A DNA stretch of 64,000 nt from Cephalotus follicularis (GCA_001972305.1 BDDD01002260.1:129454-193453); one strand, 5' to 3'; shown: positions 1 through 13,166, counted from the stretch's first letter. A program made the numbers and translations. The notes: a model not told the origin generated them from the sequence alone.

Positions 1-33
1 AAAAAAAAATTAATTTTGATTTAAGTGTTGCAG

Positions 34-2568
34 ATATTTGTCATGGGACGATTATTTTATGGCAATTGCATTTCTATCAGCTCAACGGTCCAAGGACCCA
101 AACAGGCAGGTCATATTCAATTTATTAATACTGATACATTAATTCCATGATTCTATTAAATAATTGATCTGTAATTTGAAATTAATTTCTAATTTATTTT
201 TTTTATTTATATAATTAATGTTGTAGGTTGGTGCATGCTTGGTGAGTAAGAATGGTGTAATTCTTGGTAACTATCATGTCCATCGAATTTCACTCAATGA
301 ATTAGCATCCTTGATTTTGAACTGTACATAACTCCATGTGGTTGAGACATCCCACATTACACTTATAGATACCTTTGTTTAAAGTGATTAGATAGTGAAG
401 TTACGAGTTACAGACAGAGTATTCAGCTGTGTTGTAATACTTTTGAGTTTGGTAATTACAGTTGAGGATAGTATTTTATGATACATGTCATTACAGTTGA
501 TGATTGTGCTTTATGATACACATCGCTTAATGCCCTTTTCTTTTATCAGGCATTGGATATAATGGGTTTCCTAGAGGTTGTTCAGATGACAAACTTCCTT
601 GGGCCAAGGTTGGTATTTGAAAATAAATGATTTTATTTATTTATTTATTATTATTATTGCTTAGTTATCATTTTGTGATAAATTTATCCTCGTTCGTTTC
701 AGAAATCGAAAACTGATAATCCTTTGGAGACAAAGTATCTGTAAGTGTGTGCTTTTAGTTTTTTTTTCTACTACATTGATCAATTTGTTCCCCCCATCAT
801 TGAATTTTAGGCAATGCTTCTGCTTCATCGAAACTTTAAACAATCTTTTCCTTGTCTCAGTTGATATGATTTTCATAATACCTCTGTTTAGTTGCTAAAA
901 TATGTTTGTTTACCGTAGTTATGTCTGTCATGCTGAAGTCAATGCTATCCTAAACACAAATCACGCATCTGCTGCAGGGCAGGTTAGTTATAATTGCTTT
1001 CAGTATGACAGCTTCTTTGAATTTTAATTTTTCTATATTGTTTGAATTTAATTTATTTGAAAATGAGATGCATTACCGGAACAAAATCAGGTAAAAGGGA
1101 GTATTTAACTGCATGTGATTGTAAATGATATCAGTTGACTTTCTTACTCAATCCTGCTAGTTTGATTGAAATCTTCTCTTCAGTACTAATGGCGGTCTCA
1201 ACTGAAATAATCTTTGCAGAGGCTTTATGTGACCATGTTCCCTTGCAATGAATGTGCCAAGATTATCATTCAGGTTTAGTCCCCATGTTCCCTTCTAGCA
1301 CATGTTACAATATATTTATTTGAACTATGAATTACCCTATGAGAGATGTACAAGTTTGATAAACAAAAATATCCAAATTGACTCCTGCCATTGCAAAGAA
1401 ACAGAATAGTTTGTTTCCGTTTCCCTGATTCTCAGGTAAACTAGATTACTAGAGCAGAGTTCCAACTATATTATGTTTAGTCACTATAGAGTAAATCAAA
1501 TCCAAATACAGCTGTTTTAGTTTAAGCATCTAGCACCTGGTTTTGCAATTTCTGTACCTGTTATGGAAATATTGTTAAAGGCTACTGTATTATCTCTGGT
1601 TTACTGAGTCACAGCAATGGTGCTAGGAATCTGAAATCTAGAGCAATGAGAACACAGTAATTGAAAGAAAAAAAAAACATAGGAATTGAAGGTTCTTTGT
1701 AAAGTGCTAAACTTTTTAGAAAACTAGAAGACATATCGGGTTGTTAAGGAAGTTTGGACGCTGTTTATACCATGATATAATATTTGAGATCCAGAAACAG
1801 CCCTACTAGAATCTCTTGGCATATATTGTGATGGAAATGCTTGGAAGGAAGGCATTTCAGAACTATAAGCGGAAAGTATTCATGAAGATGGTTGTTTGTT
1901 ACAGAATTTGTGCGGTTCAACACCTTCTTTTGCTTTTCCCTGGGCTTAATATTATTCCTTTGAAATGTCTCAGATATTGACTCTACATTTATTTACTTTC
2001 CCCCCTCTTCCCTAAGTTTTCATAATTAATTTCTATATGGATTTAACGTGACCTTTTAATAGCAGGCAGGCGTCTCAGAAGTTGTATATTTTGTGGAGAA
2101 GAGGTCAAATAATTCAGACATTGTGTACATTGCTTCGCACAAACTACTGTCAATGGCTGGTATTAAAGTAAGCGTTGCTTAGTCCTTGAATAGTATAAGC
2201 GTTGCTTAGTTGTTGAATAGTTGCGTCAAAATTTAGATAGAAATTATGCCTAGCAAAGCTATCTTAAAGCCTGCTGAAACAGATGATGGTTGGCTTACTT
2301 CGGCTGAAAAACTGTCTTGATGGGTTTGATACATCTACTTTTTATTAGTTTCCTGTTACTAGCCCATAGTAACTTGCTTTCATGTGAAGTTCATGGTGCA
2401 TGTTGCACTGACCTGAACACAAATGTTGATGTCAGTTACTTGCCAAGTTAAATTGTGCAAAAAACCTGTAGAATTCGTTTTTTTAATGTGAAATCTACAT
2501 TTATCTTGCAGGTCAGGAAACATCAACCACAGATGAACCAAATTCTATTAAAGTTTGACGAGTCCTAA
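34..2568 (+). CDS. dCMP deaminase, 3' part (5' end outside window)
   Basis: Deoxycytidylate deaminase converts dCMP to dUMP, the precursor for thymidylate, using a catalytic zinc. Eight exons read by eye with GT-AG borders and consistent phase: 34-109, 227-266, 550-608, 703-740, 919-982, 1220-1273, 2066-2167, 2512-2568. They give 162 residues ending at TAA 2566-2568. Visible zinc-site motifs are HAEVNAIL (His and catalytic Glu, visible residues 75 and 77) and PCNEC (both Cys, residues 101 and 104). Other family hallmarks are WDDYFM near the visible start and [12 protein letters not shown] in exon 3. Plant dCMP deaminases are around 230 residues, so roughly 70 N-terminal residues and the promoter lie left of the window. 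No break is seen in the exons. The gene is convergent with UBA5. I assign the family firmly from the motifs; the exon borders rest on frame continuity, not transcripts. Confidence 0.93.
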
Positions 2569-3129
2569 AATCAATTTATCTCTAATTTTCGTCGGGTATG
2601 ATTCTCACCTGTATGCTATGCATTATATATATTCGTGAACTTCTTAATGTTAGCTTTCTACTCGCTGGCAGACGTTACCTTCGTTCTGCAGTCCACTTCA
2701 GCTTCATGTACTTCCGAGTTCGATTGTTATTGGCTAAATTTTCTTTCATTATTTCTGGATTATGATTTCATATAAGTTTGCAATTTAGAAACTCAAATAA
2801 AAGGAACAAGCCATCTTGTATACTCAGCTGAATTTTTATAATAATGGCCATCTTGTACACAATTGGGACACAAAAATTCTGGGTCTGGCCTCTCCATAAA
2901 TGGTCCTTTACTGCAAAATTGATTCTAAATATTAAACGCTAGTGATCCTATGAAGCTAAATGACTAATGGTAGTTAGCAAAACAAGTTTTGTATTATACA
3001 CTGGCCTATAACCTAAAAAGCTTATGGCTAGAACTTACTTATTAACCCACAGATGGCATGGTTATAAAACTTGAGCCTTCAATTTGTTGCCAATTTGAGG
3101 AAGAAAATTGCTGGGATGTTAGCTCAGAG
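2569..3129. other. Convergent intergenic spacer
   Basis: This is the space between the stop codons of the dCMP deaminase gene (+) and UBA5 (-). It should hold both 3' UTRs. An AAATAAAA-type polyadenylation-like string on the plus strand near 2793-2800 could serve the deaminase gene. No coding region or repeat is seen. Confidence 0.6.
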
Positions 3130-6100
3130 CTATATTTTATTTAGAGCATCAAGTTGCCTGCGAAGATCTTCAAGATCATCAACAAAAGAAACTGTCACTC
3201 CTGCTGCAGGGTCCTGAAACTCATCTGCCCTTGGTAGCTCACGAGTGAGACCTTCTGGAAGAGCATCTGGCACATAAAATGGTCACTTGAAAAAATTAGA
3301 TTAAATTAAAAGGGCGGTAAAACAGAGAAATGTTACACTAGGTTTTCAAGCAAACGAATTAATAAAATAGGAGCTTCAGAGATGTTCAGTTATGTAGGGC
3401 AGGGTTTTAGATAGTCCAGATATAACATGCATAGAATTTGCAGGATGGTGCAATTTGGAAATTGAATTTCTGACTTGGCTAAAGTGCACCACTCAAACAA
3501 TCACTACTGTAATGTTTAATGAGTTCAGACATGCAAATAAGTCCCAAGTAGGGGTGTGCAAACCGAACTGAATTTTGGTTCGGTTTTTTTTTAATTGGAA
3601 ATTTTGAGAACAACAATCGAACACCAAACAAAACTATCTTTAAACTGAATTTTATTGCACTGAAACAATTTCTGTTTTTAACTGAATTTTTCAAAACTTA
3701 ATTCTACCTCATTTTTTGTCATGGTAAACAAACAGAAAATCTCCATAAAAGGTCCTACCATACCAGCCCAATAGGCATGGATTCAATTCAACAATTCCAT
3801 GCATAATGCATTACAAACTTAGACCCAAAACATGTTTTTGAAACGTCCTACTACAGTACTATTTTGTCTTATAATAATATAAACATTAAATGAATTCATT
3901 AAGCAACACAAAGAAGGTATTATATATCTACAGAACCATACCATGCCTGGCTTATTGGCTATCTTTCCATTCATCTCTAATATGTGCTAAGCAACACAAA
4001 GAAGGCATTATATATCTACAGAAAAATGCTTCAACAAAAACGAACAAATCCAACATCCCAGATTTGATGACTGTTTGAACACAACACAAACACCTGCATA
4101 CACATATATAACTGCTACATACACATATATAACTACTACAGAACCATAAAACAATTAATCATATAACAATAGAAATATCGAATGAATTCATTAAGAGAGT
4201 TATAAAATCAACATTCCAATAGTATATATCATTGAATAAACAAACACAAAATGCATTACAAACTTAGACCCAAATAAATTACTATTTTAAATTTTCTCAA
4301 TATTGGCCAAATCCTCAATGGATACCCCACGTGTTGATTGGAACCAATCTTGAGTGCATATTAGCGCTTCTGCCATCTTAGGAGTCACAGAGCTCCTAAA
4401 TGCATCAAGAACACGACCAACAGTGCTAAATGCGGACTCCGAAAGAACAGTGGATATGAGAATGGCCAGTAAATCACGAGCCAAATGCGAAAGGATAGGG
4501 AATGTAGGAGAATTGAACTTCCACCACTCCAAAATATCAAATTTGTCATTGCCATCCTCTATAGCTTCTCCTAGATACTTATCCAACTCCGACTTGCTAT
4601 CCGCACCTCCATATGTGATCTTACGCTTCTGAAACTCTTCTTCCATCCTCAATGATTGTTGGGGGTTAGTTGCTTGACATTTGATGTTGCTCACTTGAAC
4701 TTGAATCGATTTGCAATTGAGGTTGAGGGTTGTGCATTTTCTTATACTCATTAAACAACTCATTCGGTGCACCCCTAATTGTTTTCTCCATCTCCAAAAC
4801 TATCCCACCTTCATACACTTCAGTGATTGTAAATTCCATATACTCCCATTTGTGTTGTGGATCAAGGATGTTCACAACATGGATTAGCAATTTTATTTTC
4901 TTCGTGTCTCCCCAATACTTATCAAACTTTATCCTCAATTTTTTATCCATATTCAACACTTCATATTCTTCACTGTTTGACAATTCTTTCAAAAGAATGT
5001 CAAGACCACTGATTTCATTTAAATAACCATTCAATTTGACATAAGTAGATCCTGAGACCCTTAAAGTGAGACGGTAAAAATGCTCCAAGAACTTGATATT
5101 AGTCTAGCATTTTCCCAATCACTAAAAATAGGCCTACCCTTCCACAAAGTCCTAGTCATCGTCTCCTCCGCTGATGCCTCAAGCTCAAGACTATTAAAAG
5201 GATCCTCTTCATCATACCAATTAAAAATTACTTGGAACTTTAGGGCTGTTTCCAACATCAAGTATGTTGAGTTCCATCTCGTTGCTACATCAAGGCACAA
5301 CAAACTATTGGTAACCATTAGCTCCGCCTCTACAAATTCCTTAAACCTTTTCAACCTTGCTGGAGATTGTTGCACATATCTCACAGTTGCCCTAATCCGA
5401 GCAATAGAACCACCAACTTTAGTCGATCGTCAACCACAACGAGTGTGATGATGTGAGCAATACACCTGTTATGAAGAAACTCCCCTTTCAACACACCAGT
5501 ATTCCAATTGATAAGTCTGCCTTTTATAAAACTGCACCATCATTAGAATATGCATTATCCATAGTAATGGTCATCACTTTGGCAACCCCCCATTCAAGCA
5601 AACACTTCTCAAGCGCCTTCCCAATTTTCTCACCTTTGTGACCACAAATTGTACAAAAATTTAGGATTTTTTTGTGCAACTTCCAATCATTGTCAACAAA
5701 GTGACCTGTGAGACACATATAATTAATTAATTAATTGCAACGAAGCCCATGTGTCCGTGGTGAGACATTCTTTGACACGATTGTTTCAGAAATTGCTTCA
5801 ACTGTCTTTTCCTCCAAATAAAGTTTAAAGCAATCCCATGTGATAGTGCTACGTGAGGAAATTCGAAAGTAGGGACATGAACTAGACATAAAGTCTCTAA
5901 ATCCCTCATTCTCAACAAATCTAAAAGGGAGCTCATCCACAATTATCATGCGAGCTAACCCTTTTTTAACCGCCTCCTAATTAAATTTCCAAATAGTAAG
6001 AGTGTCCTCCCCTTCTTGCCCTTTTATCCCTTGAAGATTCAAGACTTGTTGACTTCTATCTACATTAAGGGCATATTTCTTGCAGGAAGCAATGTGAGAG

Positions 6101-6522
6101 TTAAAAACGGAGGTCCTGTTCTTTTTGGGATCACAACGTAACTCCCTCTCGCAATATTTGCATTTACCCTTAAGCAACCCATCATCTCCCTTGAACCTAG
6201 TGAAAAAACAGGCTTTGGGTCTATGTTTGTAATGCATGATGCATGGAATTGTTGAATTGAATTCGTGATAAAATATTAGAGGCAAATTACTTAATGTGGA
6301 GTAGAAATGAAAAATCAAATATATGATTTAGAGATGGGATAAATAAAAGGGAAAAATGGATACGTAGGATCATCTTAGATACAAGATCAAGTTCAAATAC
6401 AGGAGCACTTAAAAACATGTTTACGATTTATATCTTATAAATCATATGTCAATTTTTAATCGAATTAAAATTCTCTAACTATTTCATTTTCATGTAACAA
6501 TTTGAATCATCAAGCTGATTTT

Positions 6523-6562
<40 letters not shown>

Positions 6563-8283
6563 CAATGGATGAATTTATAAAATATAAATCATAGACCCAT
6601 AAAATAATGACATATTGCACCTAAATCTGATCCTGCACATAAGATGATCTTGCATATCTACGTTCCCCTAAATAAAAATACCTGAACTCGTGGCATCTGT
6701 TTTCTCAAGTTCAATATCATCAACAACCCTGAAATTAAACCATATGAAAATATATTAATGAATAAGGAGGTTAAGCTCCTAGGAAAAAACTAGAATTATG
6801 ATAATCATCTTCTAACAATTTGTAAATTCTTCTACCAGTTAAGAGGAGAATGATGTCACAAAGGTCAACTCTTCCTCTAAATTGCAGTTAATCTACTGAC
6901 TCATGTTGATTACTCAAATTCTAATCAAACCATTCTAAAAGCACACTTTCAAAGGGTATCGAAAAGACAAGTGTTCCTTTCCAATAATGCTTCTTACATC
7001 ATAAAACCACACAGAATCGCATTTTAAAAGCTTTTGAACGGCAGCTAGTGCATAAAATCAAAGATTCTAAAAACCCTCTTTCAAATGGCATTTATCCATT
7101 GCTATAGCATGACCAAAGCAATGTATGTTCCTTTCCAATATGACTTCTTGTACTATAATACCACACAAAATCACTTGTTAAAAGCATTTTCATAGCTACA
7201 CATGCATAATATCAAACCATTCTGAAACGACATTGTGAATTGAACTTCTACCAATTTGAATGTCATGACCAAAACAAGTGCTTCTTTCAATTACTACATT
7301 GATTATAAATAAGTAAATAAAAAATCCATGGAATTGCCTTCTAAAGGCATGTCAGCAGTTACAACTTACAAGTGCAGAAAATCAAATGTTTGTTACAGAA
7401 TCCTTTCAAATGGCTTATTTTCACAAGTACATAGTATTGGATGGTTCTAAAAGTGCTCTTTCAAAAGTTGATTTTTCCATGGTTACCATGACAATCACAA
7501 TAACACGGGTCTCTTTCAAATACTACTGTTACGTTACAAAACCACATAGAACCAACCTTAAAAAGCAATTTAATGACTACAGGAGCATAATATAAAAGGA
7601 TTCTAAATGGCACTTTCAAACAACGCTTTTCCATCATTAACACAACAAAAAAAACAGTGATTCCACTGGCAAAATTTGTGGACATTGCTGTCTTGAACCC
7701 GGTGTGAAAAACCTCTCTTTAAAATACTAAATTCAAAGCATTAACAACAAATGACTCCAAAATTAGGATTTTACATAGTTCTTTCTCTATATAATTACTA
7801 ATTCTAAAGAAGTGGCAATTGCAGAGTAGTACCTTATGTTCCATTCATTCTCATCATGAAGTGGGGTTTCCACAACTGATGATGCTTCAGCCTCCATTTT
7901 GGCTTTAGCTGCAGCATCCCTAGCTGGTTTTGCAAGAAGGTATTCGTTCTGCATTTGCAACAAATATTGTTTTAATCTATAGAATAATTAGATTTAAATA
8001 TATTTGATGGTGTTAACCATTGGTGTGTAACAAGGCTACTCTCAATCTGTTACCTGTCGCTCAAGACAAGCTGCATTTAAGCAATGTGGATTTGGCCTCA
8101 TTTCCATGGTTGGGAAGTAATCTTTAAGAGAATTGTAACCCTGCGATCAAGTAACCTAATCAAAATCAGTAAAAACTAAGGATGATCAACACGTAGTTAC
8201 TAATAACAAAGCTGGGTGATGATTGATGACAAGCCACATGTAAACTTCTACAAATTTACTAAATCCCACAAAAGCCTCAAATA

Positions 8284-8332
<49 letters not shown>

Positions 8333-9132
8333 AATGTAGGGTTTACCAAGTAAGGGGAAACATTTCCAAATTTCAGCAAGAACTTAAGCGTGTTTTGAAC
8401 TAACAGCCCGGCAACAACTCCCTGAAAAATCAATTGACGTTAGTAGCAACAAAAACCTATAGAGCATCAACCACTCAATCATTTATTTGAACAATCATGT
8501 ACTAAGTCAATAAGTGTCAAAAGTTATTTTGTTACCATATATTCACCATCCAGCAGAACACAAAATATTATAACTAACTACAAAACATAAAGAACATAGA
8601 AAGGTTGGGAGGAAAGCAGAAAATGACCATGGTTGTAGGCAATGACGCAGCACAAACCCCTTCACGTTTGAGTGTACGTTCATCTACTCCAGATGCTACA
8701 ACCTACACTTTTCACAATTATACAACAGGGCATTATTTCACTTGGTACAAAAATCAAGAAGTTTAGACCAGGAAGAAATTGGAAATGTTATAGCTACATC
8801 AGTCTATGCATTGTAAAAGTAAAATTTCATACCAGAGGCGGTGCACATGCAAAACAAGCAGTTTCTCCCGGAATCAACAATTGTATATGACCTGAAACAG
8901 CGTCTTCAGATACACCTGTCCAGAAAAATTCTTTCCGATAAGTGAATTCACTAAAAATGCCAAGGGGTTAACCAAGGATAAAATATGAAAGAAGCATACT
9001 TCAGAGACCATCTTTCATACAGGGCAACGCAAAAGGTCAATGTTGTCAAAACAAACAGAGAAATAAAGAAGAAAAGAACCAAAAATTCATGCATAGTATA
9101 TGTAGGAGATTTCCTGCTTATGTGCGCATATA

Positions 9133-9171
<39 letters not shown>

Positions 9172-11733
9172 GAAAGAGACCAAATCTTTCAGAAATACAT
9201 GTGTAGAAGTATTCTGAGAGACAGACCTATTACAATCATTTGTTGTACATGTTAACAAACATCAGCTACAGTAAGTTACACTAAAATTTTGTTCTCAAAA
9301 AAATAAAATAAGCAACATGAGAACTAAACTACTTACCAGACTCCATCCATATTTGATTCAACTCATTGCAAGCCTGTACAGCTCAATAAATCAGATAAGA
9401 AATATTAAAAAATCTAGACGCAGCTCAAATTCATAAGGGAAAATAAAAGACAACTTCCAGATCAGAAATTTATTAAAACAACAGTCTCCCTGTTGTAAAA
9501 GTATAGTTACCTGGTTAACAACCATCCTTGCTTCATAATTATCAACGCAGCTTAAAACAAGATCCACTCCGCTATCTTCTTTACTTGGGCGAAATGATTT
9601 ACTTTTTAAACTTGACATAAAGGTTTCAAAGCCTTTCACTGTGGTGATGTTCAGTGTATAGCTCTGAACAGAAAACAAACTGATCAGCACGGGGAAATAT
9701 GAAGAAAATGGACAGAGGGGTAAATTTGTTTAAAGGTTTTATATAAGAGTACACATAACACAAATCGGTGGCAACTTTTTGTGAAAGATTCGAACATTAT
9801 ACATCAAAAAACCTTTCTCCACAAAAGAAAAAGGTTCACCTGTAGTAACTTTTTGCCAAAGATTAGAAGATTATATATCAAACAATCTTTCCACATAAAA
9901 GAAAAAGGTTCACCAGTAGTAACTTTTTGACAAAGATTACATCAAACAATTTTTCTACAGGTTCATCTGAGCAGTATAAGAATACATGAGAAGGGAACTT
10001 TCATTTCTATTTTTTCACGTGCAAAAGATTCAAACTTGGCATTGAACTTGGTACATGTCCTATCACAGCAGAAATATTTGATTTTAAGAACCCACACCCC
10101 TCATAATCTATTTTTTTTGTATGAACTGCGCATGATATCTGTAAACCATGAAATTATTATAGGATTCATGCAAGAATAAATAATAAAAAAGAGATAAAAC
10201 AAATTAGCATTCATCAATTCTTCAAATAAAAATTTTATGAAGCCAAAATAAAACAAAAGTTATAGCAAAGCTTTTACCTCAAGCACAACATCAGGATTTA
10301 TATCCGAGAGGGTTTGAACAGCAGCATCGGTTTTTGTCATACCAGCCTTCAATAAACAGAATAAATTGCATAAGAAGATGGAAAATCCATTCTCATACTA
10401 AACCCATCTATGGTATGCCTAAAAATGTGTACATATAGCAAAATAATATCACAATGCGCATCCTATTTTTACTTTAAAAAGAAAGTACTTGCATTTCTTT
10501 CCTGATGCATGTCATATCCATGGTAAGAAATTCAGAACTAATGTGATAAAACACCTGGTCTGGACGGAAAAATAGCCTATTCATGTTAGCTAACTCCACT
10601 TTGTCATAATCGTACAACAAAAGGCGACCTATGCCACACCTTGTTAGCATTTCAGCTGCGACACTACCAACACCACCAATCCCCTGATTTCATGATGACA
10701 TTGAATGGGAAGATAATCAGAATTAAATCAATAATGCAAAGAAAATCATCAATAACACAGCAGGCTTATTCCACAAAAACAGTGTATGCAATTAGAAGTG
10801 TACTGTCTTGTAATATGTTAAAGAAGAAATAAGGAAAGAAAAGATAAATACAGACAACTATGGCAACCGAGAAGTCGCGTATTCTTTCATAATTCTCCAC
10901 AATACCCATCCTCTGAAGTGCCATAAGCCTACTGTAAGGATTGCTGTCTACCACCTCAGCACTCATATCCTATCACCCAAACGAAGTCCATTTGCATTAT
11001 TGTTACAAGTGCAGCCAAAGAATATAATTAGAGCAATGGAAATAAGAGGAGAAACAATTACAGAAAGGAGCCGAAGCACAGACCTTGACTTTTAAACGCC
11101 GAACACGTTCAGACTTTGCAAGATCCATAAGATGATCAACACGCAGTCGCAGCTACAAAAGATGTCAAGTTATAATCACTGTAAAGTGTAAAGTTCTCAC
11201 AATAGAATTCAAATCTCACTTTCTTCATAATTTAATAGAAATACATAAATAAGGGTCTTAGTTAAGGACTGATTTCTGCTATCATTCCATATAATATGAA
11301 ATGAAACATGTACACCGAAATTATGTTCTCATTTGTTAACAATTTTGAAAGTATCCCAAAGACCAAAGAAATCAGCTAACAAGAAATCTAATTGCATTTT
11401 TATAAAATAAACAAGGCATTGATTACAAATTGAACTCAAATTAAGACAACCATGAAATTTTGCTTCAGTGGAGAAACAAAGACAGAATTTAAGCCGAAAC
11501 CCTAAACCCTACAAATGGAAAGCAAATTCTATAATCTGACATGATGGATCCAAATTTAGCAGAATTAGCTCGCTTATACGCAATGATTAATCTAAAATGC
11601 ACACGCACACACACACACACACTTAAAATAATGAGTGAGATACCTTATCGATTGAAGCGTGATGATTAGAATCAACTAATGATCGCTTGAGAGAATCCAG
11701 GCCATCAAGCAGTCCTTTCAATTCTGCCTCCAT
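3130..11733 (-). CDS. UBA5: UFM1-activating enzyme E1 (UBA5), complete, 14 exons
   Basis: UBA5 adenylates the ubiquitin-like protein UFM1 and carries it as a thioester to UFC1, starting ufmylation. Exons on the minus strand: 11644-11733, 11084-11152, 10856-10969, 10555-10683, 10278-10346, 9511-9663, 9337-9373, 8833-8915, 8628-8702, 8347-8421, 8054-8140, 7833-7948, 6682-6728, 3130-3266. All join in phase to 426 residues plus TAG, close to the usual plant length. The start is the ATG at 11731-11733, beginning [11 protein letters not shown]. Seen: nucleotide-binding GIGGVGS (92-98); zinc ligands C241, C244, C318, C323; catalytic Cys265 in [14 protein letters not shown]; an acidic C-terminal tail with a DDLEDL stretch, the region that in this family binds UFC1 and UFM1. 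Intron 13 (3267-6681, 3415 bp) is expanded by a hAT element. A (CT)n tract lies just upstream of the ATG. No disabling change is seen. Confidence 0.95.
3781..6262. repeat. Inverted repeat pair 3781-3829 / 6214-6262 plus direct copy 4250-4274
   Basis: The 49-bp block at 3781-3829 reappears inverted at 6214-6262 with few changes (shared core AATGCATTACAAAC and AGACCCAAA). The 6214-6262 copy overlaps the start of the BED-finger ORF. A third partial copy lies at 4250-4274 in the same orientation as the first. A second block with core AAGCAACACAAAGAAGG occurs directly at 3900 and 3990. These look like rearranged pieces of the hAT element. Confidence 0.8.
4287..6318 (-). pseudogene. hAT transposase relic, RICESLEEPER/DAYSLEEPER type
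   Basis: hAT transposases cut and paste DNA using an N-terminal BED zinc finger, an RNase H-like catalytic core and a C-terminal dimerisation domain. Segments follow in order on the minus strand. 6318-5977 is a BED finger ([11 protein letters not shown], later HIASCKK), ending at an in-frame TAA (5977-5979). 5949-5731 and 5718-5524 stay in that frame and carry [14 protein letters not shown] and [11 protein letters not shown]. 5384-5061, 5088-4666 and 4772-4287 follow after frameshifts, the last with [14 protein letters not shown] and the dimerisation region. There are at least three in-frame stops and three frame changes, so it cannot make a transposase. I know the plant family from these motifs. 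Whether it descends from a mobile or a domesticated sleeper gene cannot be told; the broken frame inside an intron argues for an ordinary dead transposon. Confidence 0.88.
6527..6560. repeat. (AT)n microsatellite
   Basis: Pure AT dinucleotide run in UBA5 intron 13, just upstream of the hAT relic in the sense of the gene. Confidence 0.97.
8289..8330. repeat. (AG)n microsatellite
   Basis: Uninterrupted AG run in the UBA5 intron between exons 10 and 11. On the sense strand it is a pyrimidine tract close to the exon 10 donor. Confidence 0.97.
9133..9178. repeat. (GA)n microsatellite
   Basis: A nearly pure GA run in the UBA5 intron between exons 7 and 8, broken by one C. Confidence 0.97.
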
Positions 11734-12598
11734 CTCTCTCTCTCTCTCTCTCTAAAGCTAGCTTTGTTTGTGTCTGAATCTAACCAATACCGTGAAATCA
11801 GTGTGCATTTTTAGTTAGTGTTGGCATTAAAAATATTTCCTTTTTTTTACTGTTGAATTGCTGAATTGGAAACAACGGAATTTCTGATTCCTTTTTGATT
11901 AATTTCTAATTCGTGAATTCTATTTATTGGACTTGTTAATTGGGCTTAGGTTACGTAATGATGGACTGTCTACATCTAGGCTTACCTTAGTAGTTAAAAG
12001 AAATTGGGCTGGACACGGCGTCAATGTCTGTTTCTAAAAGCCCATTTTATAAGGTACAATACATAGCTCGCAGATCCTCCTCAATTATCATTCTATATTA
12101 GGCTCAGAGCTATCAAACCTATGATATTCGCATGGGGAGAATACTTTTTTTAAGGTCATTGGTAAAATCCTAAAGACGGACCACCCCAATAAATATATGG
12201 GCATAGTCATACAGAATGAATCTGGGCCCATCTTATACATAAGCGGGAACTCTTTTCGTGAGGTCTAGTTGGTTATTGATAATTTAACGTGGTGATGACC
12301 TGCCAATTAACTCCTATGGTATGATAATTTGACGTCATGATGACGTGATGATTAACTACTCATTTTAATAAATTTAGTAACGGAGGGTTAAAGATAAAAA
12401 TACTACGTGTTATGACAAAGTGTCTCCTCTAATAATAATTAATGAAATAAGATATGCAAGCAGAATAAAAATAATGGAACGTGATTCAGTTTCGATGTGA
12501 AACCTACGTCTACGACGAAGAGAAATCAACTTTCACTATCACCAATATTATGATTACAAAAATATGAGAATAATAAAGAAATCAATAAATTTCTTAAT
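11734..12598. other. UBA5 5' flank up to element A
   Basis: Sequence upstream of the UBA5 ATG. A (CT)n tract at about 11735-11753, read as (GA)n on the gene's strand, fits a plant 5' UTR. Beyond it I see no ORF, repeat or clear TATA box. The flank ends where element A inserted, about 870 bp from the ATG, so distal promoter elements may have been pushed 37 kb away. Confidence 0.5.
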
Positions 12599-12603
12599 AC
12601 ACC

Positions 12604-13153
12604 TGTTGATGCAGAAATCTTTCCTTCAATAGTACCCCACGTGTAGGGGCTTGATTTGTTTGGAGAAACGAGTGAATCTGTTCGAGAAATGGTGTTTGTT
12701 GGCTGGTTGGTAATCCCTGCACAAATAAAAGAGACAGATAGAAGGTCCAGGAGGTTGTTCTCCCAGGGACACTCCGACGCTCTAGTTAGTGATTGCACAG
12801 AGAGTATTGGGGTTCTTTTAGTGCTAAGAAATTGTTGACCTTTGTTCTGACTGTTGAACTGGTATTTATAAACTTTCCAGTGACTGATGAGCGTCATATC
12901 AGGAGTTGGTTGCCCATAGGGAAAAAGTGTCAGTGGTCCTGGCATTTCCCTTGATCTCTTCCCCATTTGGTGGTTATGGCCGCAAGCCCATTAATAGATT
13001 GGTGGGCTGTGCCGGCATGCCAGTTTCTTTTCCCATGTTGATGTGATGGCAGGCTGTGACGGCAGGCCACGTGTCCAAGCCTTGGCGCGACATCTGTCAC
13101 CCTTTCCTTGAGACGCGTGTCCTTATGCTTAAAAAAGGATTTTTTCTATATCA
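12604..13153 (-). repeat. Element A 3' LTR (left copy)
   Basis: It starts TGTTGATGC and ends TATATCA, and matches 49113-49662 over its full 550 bp with scattered substitutions. The target duplication ACACC precedes it at 12599-12603. On the plus strand the pair shares the string CCCCACGTGTAGGGGC, which contains a CACGTG (G-box) core. Confidence 0.95.
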
Positions 13154-13166
13154 TATGCCCCCCTGG
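13154..13166 (-). other. Polypurine tract of element A
   Basis: Read on the minus strand, CCAGGGGGGCATA directly precedes the LTR terminus TGATATAG. This is the expected place and base composition for the plus-strand DNA primer of a gypsy element. Confidence 0.75.

Larger units (their letters stand above)
3549..6345 (-). mobile_element. Degenerate autonomous-type hAT transposon in UBA5 intron 13
   Basis: The element lies inside the last UBA5 intron in the same transcriptional orientation as the gene. It carries a broken hAT transposase (4287-6318). A hAT-style terminus, TAGGGGTGTGCAAACCG followed by a TTCGGTTTT-rich subterminal region, starts at 3549. I could not find the matching opposite terminus, so the right edge is approximate and no 8-bp target duplication can be shown. 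Between 3780 and 4280 the 3' side holds duplicated and inverted short blocks. The insertion accounts for most of the 3.4 kb intron. Confidence 0.75.

Noticed and set aside
6346-6681. Right terminal repeat of the intron hAT element
   Set aside because: I searched by eye for a reverse complement of TAGGGGTGTGCAAACC beyond the BED-finger start and found none.
8248-9206. ORFs across the (AG)n and (GA)n tracts in UBA5 introns
   Set aside because: Low-complexity Leu-Ser or Arg-Glu runs only. They lie in introns defined by phase-consistent UBA5 exons.
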